Made by a program: the position numbers and the translations under genes | Shown here: positions 1 to 5,448 of the stretch, in pieces | Numbering within the stretch: position 1 is the first letter of the stretch | Layout: every line of letters begins with the position of its first letter | Notes under the pieces: model-generated | Seen by the model: the letters and a program-made list of their open reading frames with translations, nothing else | Told to the model about the DNA's origin: nothing | The model's database searches: none | Assembly (NCBI GenBank): GCA_050701635.1 | Contig: JBOGDF010000361.1 | Location: 1 to 5,448, forward strand | Reading direction: 5' to 3' | From: WHSM01 sp050701635 | Lineage (GTDB): Bacteria > Actinomycetota > Actinomycetes > Mycobacteriales > Micromonosporaceae | Length of the DNA stretch: 5,448 bases

Positions 1-4
1 TCGT

Positions 5-10
5 TAGGCT
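5..10 (+). promoter_or_regulatory. Possible -10 element (TAGGCT) for a leaderless purK transcript
   Basis: TAGGCT matches the actinobacterial TAnnnT -10 pattern. It ends 5 nt before GTG 16 and 8 nt before ATG 19, so a transcript would begin at or within a few bases of the start codon, as in leaderless actinobacterial mRNAs. No convincing Shine-Dalgarno precedes purK in the 15 bases available, which fits. The -35 region lies outside the window, so this is only a weak motif match. Confidence 0.25.
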
Positions 11-18
11 CTGCGGTG

Positions 19-1164
19 ATGGATTCACGTACGGGTCTGCCGGTGGTCGGGATGGTGGGCGGCGGGCAGCTGGCCCGGATGACCCACCAGGCCGCGATCC
101 CGCTCGGCCAGTCGCTGCGGGTGCTGGTCAACTCCACCGACGACGCGGCGGCGCTGGTCGCCGGGGACGTACGGGTGGGTGACCATACCGATCTGGACGC
201 CCTGCTCGGGTTCGCCAAGGGCGTGGACGTGCTGACCTTCGACCACGAACACGTACCCACCGAGCATGTGAAGGCGCTGGCAGCCGCGGGAGTGACGGTG
301 TATCCGGGAGCGGACGCCCTGCTGTGTGCCCAGGACAAGCGGGTGATGCGGGAGCGGCTGAGCGGGCTGGGGTTGCCGATGCCGCGCTGGCAGCCGGTCG
401 CCGACGCCGAGGACATCACGGCGTTTGCCGGCGGTGCCTGGCCGGTGGTGGCGAAGGCGACCCGCGGGGGGTACGACGGCAAGGGCGTCTGGATGCTCGA
501 CGGCGCCGCCGAGGCGCAGCGGCTGGTGGACACCGGCACCTCGTTGATCGTCGAGGAGCGGGTGCCGCTGGTACGCGAGCTGGCCGCCGTGGTGGCGCGC
601 TCCCCGTACGAGCAGGTGGCGGCGTACCCGGTGGTGGAGACCGTGCAGTCCGGCGGGATCTGCGTCGAGGTGCTGGCGCCGGCGCCTTCGCTGGGTGACG
701 CCGACGCGGTCGCCGCCCAGCAGCTGGCGATCAAGGTGGCGACCGAGCTGGACGTGGTCGGCGTACTCGCCGTGGAGCTGTTCCAGACCGCCGGCGCGCT
801 GCTGGTCAACGAGCTGGCGATGCGGCCGCACAACTCGGCGCACTGGACCATCGAGGGCGCGCGCACCAGCCAGTTCGAGCAGCACCTGCGCGCGGTGCTG
901 GACTACCCGCTGGGCGACACGTCGTTGACGGCGCCGGCGGTCTGCATGGCGAACGTGCTGGGCGGCGAGCCGGGCGGGATGGGCGTCGACGAGCGGCTGC
1001 ACCACCTGTTCGCCGCCGACCCCGGTGCCAAGGTCCACCTGTACGGCAAGCAGGTCCGTCCCGGGCGCAAGATCGGCCACGTCACGGTGGTGGGCGAGGA
1101 CATGGCGGACGTACGTGCCCGCGCCGCCCGCGCCGCCACCTGGCTGCGGTACGGCCGCGGGTAG
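19..1164 (+). CDS. purK: 5-(carboxyamino)imidazole ribonucleotide synthase (N5-CAIR synthase), PurK
   Basis: Cytosolic ATP-grasp enzyme of de novo purine synthesis: it uses ATP and bicarbonate to carboxylate AIR to N5-CAIR, the substrate of PurE encoded just downstream. Seen in the 381-aa product: the N-terminal nucleotide-fold signature VGMVGGGQLARM (residues 10-21); the ATP-grasp lysine region KATRGGYDGKG (146-156); the LIVEERVPLVREL strand; the metal/ATP acidic residue in VLAVELF (E253); and the C-terminal signature NELAMRPHNSAHWTIEG from residue 264, followed by TSQFEQHLRAVL. All the usual PurK landmarks are present and the length is normal. ATG 19 is chosen. GTG 16 directly before it is equally possible and would add one Met. 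The frame stays open to the left edge, but that stretch includes a rare TTA codon and the Rossmann motif already sits at the usual N-terminal place. First gene of the purK-purE-HAD block. Confidence 0.96.
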   Translation: MDSRTGLPVVGMVGGGQLARMTHQAAIPLGQSLRVLVNSTDDAAALVAGDVRVGDHTDLDALLGFAKGVDVLTFDHEHVPTEHVKALAAAGVTVYPGADALLCAQDKRVMRERLSGLGLPMPRWQPVADAEDITAFAGGAWPVVAKATRGGYDGKGVWMLDGAAEAQRLVDTGTSLIVEERVPLVRELAAVVARSPYEQVAAYPVVETVQSGGICVEVLAPAPSLGDADAVAAQQLAIKVATELDVVGVLAVELFQTAGALLVNELAMRPHNSAHWTIEGARTSQFEQHLRAVLDYPLGDTSLTAPAVCMANVLGGEPGGMGVDERLHHLFAADPGAKVHLYGKQVRPGRKIGHVTVVGEDMADVRARAARAATWLRYGRG

Positions 1165-1184
1165 GGTGCGAGTCACCAGATGGC

Positions 1185-1192
1185 GAGGGGAG
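1185..1192 (+). promoter_or_regulatory. Ribosome binding site deciding the purE start
   Basis: GAGGGGAG is a strong anti-16S complement, with its GGAG core 5 nt before GTG 1198. An in-frame ATG at 1180 lies upstream of this site and has no purine-rich tract before it. The Shine-Dalgarno therefore argues for GTG 1198 as the true start. Confidence 0.7.
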
Positions 1193-1197
1193 CGGGC

Positions 1198-1802
<605 letters not shown>

Positions 1803-1806
<4 letters not shown>

Positions 1807-2450
1807 CCGACGCGGTTGTGTTCGACTGCGACGGCGTACTGGTCGACTCCGAACGGCTCTCCAACCAGGTGTTCGCCGACGTGGTGACCGCCGAGGGGCT
1901 GCCGACCAGCTTCGACGACGCGGTGAGCCGCTACCTCGGCCGCTCGAGCGCGGAGTGCGCCGAGGAGATCGCGCGGGAGCTGGGCCGGCCGCTGCGTACC
2001 GACCTGATCGGGGAGTACGAGCGGCGCTGTGCGGCGGCGTTCGAGACCGAGCTGGCGGCGATGCCGGGCGTGGCCGCGCTGCTGGACGCGCTGGTCGCGG
2101 TGGCGATGCCGCGCTGCGTCGCCTCCAGCGGTACGCCGGCCGAGATCGCGCTCCGGCTGGAGCTGACCAAGCTCGGTCACTACTTCGACCGCCACGTCTA
2201 CAGCGCCGCGATGGTGCCGCGCGGCAAGCCGGCACCGGACCTTTTCCTGCACGCGGCGGCTCAGCTCGGTGTCGACCCGCGCGGTTGTGTGTTGCTCGAA
2301 GACAGTCCGGCGGGGGTACGCGGCGGCAAGGCGGCCGGGATGACCGTGGTCGGGATCGCGTCCCTGATCGGCCCGGACCGGCTGGCCGAGGCCGGCGCCG
2401 ACCTGGTGGTCACCGAGCTCGCCGCCGCCCAGGAGTGGCTGGGCCTCTAG
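1803..2450 (+). CDS. HAD-superfamily hydrolase, beta-phosphoglucomutase-like phosphatase (subfamily IA)
   Basis: The 215-aa product has all four HAD motifs. Motif I is FDCDGVLVDSE, with nucleophile D8 and acid/base D10. Motif II is VASSGT, with S108 as the likely phosphate-binding Ser. Motif III is K142 in GKPAPDLF. Motif IV is LLEDSPAGVRGGKAAGM, with E166/D167 for Mg2+. The helical segment between motifs I and II (about residues 17-80) is the C1 cap typical of the beta-phosphoglucomutase and sugar-phosphatase group. DSE after the nucleophile and EDSPAG are characteristic of this group. It is therefore probably a soluble phosphatase for a small phosphorylated metabolite; a mutase role is possible and the substrate cannot be assigned. 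It begins with GTG overlapping the purE TGA by 4 nt and has no strong ribosome site of its own, so translation is probably coupled to purE. Its TAG stop overlaps the convergent gene's stop. Confidence 0.9.
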
Positions 2451-2456
2451 CCGCTC
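2433..2456. terminator. Candidate hairpin over the convergent stop codons
   Basis: GAGTGGCT (2433-2440) can pair with AGCCGCTC (2449-2456): seven Watson-Crick pairs and one G-U on the plus-strand RNA, with an 8-nt loop. On the minus-strand RNA the same position becomes an A-C mismatch, so the structure favours the rightward transcript. No U-tract follows, as is common for actinobacterial terminators. It is the only hairpin noticed at the junction of the two converging blocks, but a chance stem is possible at this GC content. Confidence 0.35.
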
Positions 2457-2962
2457 AGCGCCAGCGCGAGCCCGACCAGGGCGCCGTAGTGCAGGCTGAC
2501 CAGCGCGGTGTCACGTACCACCGGATTCAGCTGACCGGAGACGGCGCCGGAGCGGACCTGCCACACCGGAAACCCCAGCAGCAGTACGGTGACCAGCGCG
2601 ATCGCGGTCCACGGCGCGCGCAGCACCAGCCCGCCGAGCACCAGGTACGCCGCCGCCACCAGCCCGTAGTAGAGCCACCGGGTACGGTGCTCGCCCAGCC
2701 GTACCGCCAGCGAAGTCTGCTCGGCGATCTCGTCCTCGAAGCTGCTCCGCAGGCTGTGTACGGTCAGCGCCGCAGCGACCAGCAGCCCGACCCCGAGCCA
2801 CCCGAGCCCGACGGTCAGCCACCCCGCGCGTCCGATCAACCCGCCGACGGTGACCAGCACCGGAGCCGCCAGCATCGCCAAACCCGCCAGCGCCCCAACG
2901 GGGGTACGCGGCAGCCGGCGCTCGTCGCGGGTACGTGCCGCCGACTGGTCCCCGATCGTCAT
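2447..2962 (-). CDS. Small polytopic membrane protein resembling the C-terminal half of a UbiA/MenA prenyltransferase
   Basis: The 171-aa product has a charged N-terminus (1-20) and about five hydrophobic segments near residues 22-44, 48-68, 95-115, 118-136 and 152-170. The middle resembles the second half of MenA-type UbiA prenyltransferases: the loop HSLRSSFEDEIAEQTSLAVRLG (69-90, ending in LAVRLG and followed by EHRTRWLYYGL) corresponds without gaps to the family's NN-R-D-x3-D ... TLAVRLG loop. The C-terminal LNPVVRDTALVSLHYG also fits. What is missing is decisive: the first aspartate motif (NDxxD) and the helices around it have no counterpart, NN is HS, and the first Asp of the second motif is Ser73 (Asp77 remains). 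Full-length family members are about 290 aa. It is thus probably not a prenyltransferase by itself. ATG 2962 has AGGG 8 nt upstream and follows the kinase stop by 10 nt, so the two genes are probably co-transcribed. The relationship is recalled from family patterns and is not a search result; an unrelated small membrane protein remains possible. Confidence 0.75.
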   Translation of the reverse strand: MTIGDQSAARTRDERRLPRTPVGALAGLAMLAAPVLVTVGGLIGRAGWLTVGLGWLGVGLLVAAALTVHSLRSSFEDEIAEQTSLAVRLGEHRTRWLYYGLVAAAYLVLGGLVLRAPWTAIALVTVLLLGFPVWQVRSGAVSGQLNPVVRDTALVSLHYGALVGLALALSG

Positions 2963-2963
2963 C

Positions 2964-2983
2964 GCACCGACCCTAGTCGGTGC
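2964..2983 (-). promoter_or_regulatory. Perfect 8-bp hairpin between the kinase stop and the next start codon
   Basis: GCACCGAC (2964-2971) and GTCGGTGC (2976-2983) are exact inverted repeats separated by 4 nt. In the leftward mRNA the loop is UAGG, which holds the kinase stop codon UAG and most of the AGGG ribosome-binding tract. The 3' arm ends one nucleotide before the AUG at 2962. A ribosome terminating on the kinase gene would open the stem, so the geometry suggests translational coupling. It could alternatively attenuate transcription, but no U-tract follows. Confidence 0.5.
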
Positions 2984-3632
2984 TCTCCGGCTGGTACGCC
3001 GGCAGCCCCAGCCCCTTCCGGATCTTCTGCTGCACCGTGGTCTTGTCGGGCCGGGCGTCCACGGTGACCACGAACTCCTTGCCGCGGAACAGGTCGAGCA
3101 CCGGGTTGGTCTTGGAGTGGTAGTCGCGGAGCCGGGCGGCGAGCGCCTCCTCGGTGTCGTCCTCCCGGCTCACCAGCGCGCCGCCGCACACGTCGCACCG
3201 GCCCTCGGTCTCGGGTCGGTCGGCGATCAGGTTGTAGTCCATGCCGCACTGCGCGCACAGCCTTCTGGCGAGGACGCGGCGGCGTACCTCCGCGTCGGGC
3301 AGGTCGAGGTGGATCACACCGTCGATGTCGTAGCTCTCCAGGAAGAACTCCGCCTGCCGCCGGTTGCGCGGGAAGCCGTCGACGATGAAGCCGAAATTCC
3401 AGTCGTGCTCGTCGAGCCGGGTGCGTACCACGCTCTCCACCAGGTCGTCGCCGACCAGCTCGCCGGCGGCCATGATCCGGCGTACCTGGGCGCCCAGCTT
3501 GGTGTGCTGCTTGACGTTCCAGCGGAACATGTCGCCGACGCTGATGTGCACCAGGTCGAGGTCGCGCGCCATGATCCCGGCCTGGGTGCCCTTGCCGCAG
3601 CCCTGGACGCCCATGATCACGTACTTCCGCAT
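2973..3632 (-). CDS. Adenylate kinase family nucleoside monophosphate kinase with four-cysteine (Zn-type) lid
   Basis: Soluble kinase expected to catalyse ATP + AMP to 2 ADP, or a related NMP reaction. The 219-aa product shows the P-loop GVQGCGKGT (8-16, K14); NMP-binding HISVGDMFR (29-37); MAAGELVGDDLV (54-65); DGFPRN with R89 plus Q93; RRL before the lid; and a lid with Cys pairs C126/C129 and C146/C149, the arrangement that binds zinc in many bacterial adenylate kinases. After the lid come SREDD with R156 and ARLRDYHSKTNPVLDLF. Length and all catalytic landmarks are normal. ATG 3632 is chosen because the P-loop then starts at residue 8, as is usual; the frame is open further upstream but overlaps the preceding gene. 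No strong ribosome site is seen. It lies 26 nt after a large membrane-protein gene and 10 nt before the half-UbiA gene. Canonical adk usually sits beside secY and map in a ribosomal protein operon, so this is probably a second copy; no symbol is assigned. Confidence 0.93.
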   Translation of the reverse strand: MRKYVIMGVQGCGKGTQAGIMARDLDLVHISVGDMFRWNVKQHTKLGAQVRRIMAAGELVGDDLVESVVRTRLDEHDWNFGFIVDGFPRNRRQAEFFLESYDIDGVIHLDLPDAEVRRRVLARRLCAQCGMDYNLIADRPETEGRCDVCGGALVSREDDTEEALAARLRDYHSKTNPVLDLFRGKEFVVTVDARPDKTTVQQKIRKGLGLPAYQPESTD

Positions 3633-3658
3633 AGCCCACGATCGCACAGAGCCGGGAC

Positions 3659-5448
3659 TCACGTCATCCGCGACAGCGCCTCGCGGAGTGTGCGTACGTC
3701 GCGGCGGCGCTGCTCGTACGTGGCGCCGAGCGCGAGCAGCAGCAGGCCGGCGGCGGCCAGCGGCACCCAACGCGGCAGCACGTCCCAGAGCCCGATCAGC
3801 TCCCGGATCATCGACAGCACCAGCACCACGCCGCCCACCACGACGGGGGCCTGGCGGCGGCGTACCGCCCCGGCGATCACGACCACCACGGCGGCGACGC
3901 CGATCCCGAGCCGGCGCCACGGGTGGTGGTCGGCGCCGAACAGGTCGCTGCCGAACATCACCCCGACGCTGGGCACGAACCCGGCGGCCAGCGCCAACCC
4001 GTACGCCCGCCAACTGTCAAGCTGCGGCCGGTGCCGCAGCGTGAGTACGCCGCCCAGCAGCGCCGCCGCCGCGAACGGCACCGTGTACGCCTCCACCAGC
4101 CCGACGTCGCGGGTGCCGAGGAAGATCCACCATGCCACCAGCTCGCAGCCGGCGGCCCCGAACACCAGCTTCCAGCGGCCGGGGCGTACCGCGGACAGGC
4201 CGAGCATGGCGCCGTACCCGGCGAGCACGATCGCCACCGTGAGCCACTCGGGGGCGGCGATCGCGACGGCGTAGAACGCCACCAGGTACGACATCACCTC
4301 GGTGGTCAGCATGTCTGGCCGGCGGCCCGGCAGCGCCGCGGCGGCCACCAGCAGCAGCAGCGCGACGCCGAGGATCCCGTACGCCCGCTGGTCCTGGGTG
4401 AGCCCGGCGTGCTTGCCGGCGGCGCTGGCCAGCAGCGCGGCGCCGGAGCCCGCGACGATCCACCCGAAAACCCGCGCCAGGGTGGTACGCCCGAGCAGCG
4501 CCACCAGGGTGGCGGCCGCGGTGCCGGCGGTCAGCCCGGCGAGTGTGGCGAGCGGAGTGGCGAGGCAGTTGGCCAGCCCGATCGAGCCGGTCACCGGCCA
4601 GATCACGCTGGTCGCGCGTACCACGGTCGGGGTGGTACGCACTCCGGTGCGCGGCAGCAGCCCGGCGACCAGCCCGGCGCCGACCGCCAGCCCGAGCGCG
4701 ACCACCGGCAGCGCCGGCCACGGCCAGTCGTACGCCACCGGCGTCACCAGCAGGACGGCGACCGCGCCGGGCAGCACCGCCGGGAACACCCAGCGGGCAC
4801 CGCGCAGCCCGTGCGCCGCGACGCCGGCGGCGATGGTGATCAGCAGCAGGGTCAGCGGATCCCAGCCGTCCGGGAAGATCGGGCCGGGCGCGAAGCCGAG
4901 GTCCTGCGCCCCGGGCGTGAGCATGGTCCGGGTGCCGTCGCCGGCGCCCTGCCAGAACCAGAGCGCCCACAGGTACGGCTGCAGCACCGAGAACACGCCG
5001 GGCAGCGCGCTGATGATCGCCACCGCGAACGGCAGGGACGCGGTGGCGCAGTTGCCGATCGCGGCGTCCCGCCGGCTCGGCAGCAGCAGCATCCCGCCGG
5101 CCACGCCGATCAGCCCGGAGACCGCGGCGTACACCCCGGTGGGCTGGTCGGTGAACAGCACCGTGAGGGTGGTGACGGCGGTGGCGACGCTGACCCCGGC
5201 GACGCCGTACCGGACGTAGCCGGAGTTGCTGAAGCGCAGCGCCGCGGCGACCCCGAGGCCGAGGCTGGCGGCGCCCATCATCGCCGGGATCACCGCCGCC
5301 TCCGGCCAGTCCAGCGCCGCACCGAGGGCACCGGCGGTGGCGGGCAGCAACGCGATCCCGAGTGTGGTGCTCAGGCCGCCGATCACGCGGCCGTGCCCGG
5401 TGCCGGCCTGCCGGCCGAGCAGCGCCACCGCGGCGGCCCCGGCGGCGA
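3659..5448 (-). CDS. Large polytopic integral membrane protein, C-terminal 595 residues (5' end outside window)
   Basis: The frame is open to the right edge, so the N-terminus and true start are missing; the GTG at 5428 is only an internal Val. The visible part is almost entirely hydrophobic, with roughly 18-20 transmembrane segments separated by short loops rich in Arg, Gly and Pro. One longer loop (around 4850-4990) carries WFWQGAGDGTRTMLTPGAQD and FPDGWDP. The last helix WVPLAAAGLLLLALGATY is followed by a basic tail, EQRRRDVRTLREALSRMT, which should be cytoplasmic. This ending, and the preceding QAPVVVGGVVLVLSMIREL, resemble large actinobacterial membrane proteins of the SCO7613 C-terminal-domain type as I recall them. 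Function is unknown in that group. No transporter or enzyme motif was recognised. The stop lies 26 nt before the kinase start, making this the most upstream visible gene of the leftward block. Confidence 0.85.
   Translation of the reverse strand, partial: AAGAAAVALLGRQAGTGHGRVIGGLSTTLGIALLPATAGALGAALDWPEAAVIPAMMGAASLGLGVAAALRFSNSGYVRYGVAGVSVATAVTTLTVLFTDQPTGVYAAVSGLIGVAGGMLLLPSRRDAAIGNCATASLPFAVAIISALPGVFSVLQPYLWALWFWQGAGDGTRTMLTPGAQDLGFAPGPIFPDGWDPLTLLLITIAAGVAAHGLRGARWVFPAVLPGAVAVLLVTPVAYDWPWPALPVVALGLAVGAGLVAGLLPRTGVRTTPTVVRATSVIWPVTGSIGLANCLATPLATLAGLTAGTAAATLVALLGRTTLARVFGWIVAGSGAALLASAAGKHAGLTQDQRAYGILGVALLLLVAAAALPGRRPDMLTTEVMSYLVAFYAVAIAAPEWLTVAIVLAGYGAMLGLSAVRPGRWKLVFGAAGCELVAWWIFLGTRDVGLVEAYTVPFAAAALLGGVLTLRHRPQLDSWRAYGLALAAGFVPSVGVMFGSDLFGADHHPWRRLGIGVAAVVVVIAGAVRRRQAPVVVGGVVLVLSMIRELIGLWDVLPRWVPLAAAGLLLLALGATYEQRRRDVRTLREALSRMT

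Noticed and set aside
25..1176. Long open frame on the minus strand opposite purK
   Set aside because: Arg/His/Gln-rich translation with no recognisable fold; an antisense shadow of a gene with a complete PurK signature in GC-rich DNA.
1165..1177. Weak inverted repeat GGTG...CACC in the purK-purE gap
   Set aside because: Only 4 bp of stem; not distinguishable from chance and not a credible terminator or riboswitch.
3633..4013. N-terminal extension of the kinase frame upstream of ATG 3632
   Set aside because: It would overlap the preceding gene by more than 350 nt, is Arg/Gly-rich, and would push the P-loop far from its usual N-terminal place.
2850..4274. 474-codon plus-strand open frame over the kinase and membrane genes
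   Set aside because: It lies antisense to the intact kinase and the polytopic protein, and its translation shows no domain and abrupt composition changes.
4345..4362. Short AGC triplet run (and others like it in 3720-5100)
   Set aside because: These are CTG leucine codons of transmembrane helices on the minus strand, not a microsatellite with its own role.
4302..5219. 305-codon plus-strand open frame, Ser/Pro/Thr-rich
   Set aside because: A reverse-strand shadow of the membrane protein; the leftward frame gives regular transmembrane segments, this one does not.

Overview
The window is a very GC-rich (about 73%, estimated by eye), gene-dense stretch that reads as actinomycete chromosome. The GC-saturated third codon positions, GTG starts, almost absent intergenic space and actinobacterial-style PurK and PurE sequences all point that way. 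The strong liking for the tetranucleotide GTAC fits Micromonosporaceae from memory, but the family-level call is an inference.

Layout: a rightward block of three genes occupies 19-2450: purK, purE and a HAD-family sugar-phosphate-type phosphatase. They are packed tightly: 33 nt between the first two, and a 4-nt GTGA stop/start overlap between the second and third. A leftward block fills the rest, transcribed from the right edge: the C-terminal part of a large polytopic membrane protein (cut by the window edge), then after 26 nt an adenylate-kinase-family protein, then after 10 nt a small membrane protein that looks like the C-terminal half of a UbiA/MenA prenyltransferase. The two blocks converge and overlap by 4 nt on one palindromic CTAG, which supplies a TAG stop to each strand.

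Function: PurK and PurE are the two consecutive enzymes converting AIR to CAIR in de novo purine synthesis (AIR + bicarbonate + ATP to N5-CAIR, then N5-CAIR to CAIR). The HAD protein is translationally coupled to PurE, but its substrate cannot be read from sequence. In the leftward block the kinase has a complete adenylate kinase active site and a four-cysteine lid. Its position between two membrane-protein genes is not the usual ribosomal-protein-operon position of adk, so it is probably a paralogue.

Most unusual points: the half-UbiA protein with a degraded metal-binding motif; a perfect 8-bp hairpin whose loop carries the kinase stop codon and whose 3' arm ends one nucleotide before the next start codon; a tandem 39-bp repeat forming a Gly-rich tail on PurE; a hairpin over the shared convergent stop; and the exclusive use of Val GTA codons in GTAC context in the rightward genes. 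No tRNA, rRNA, CRISPR, IS element or phage signal was seen. There is no gene-free stretch longer than a few tens of bases. I see nothing that amounts to a clear new multi-gene system.
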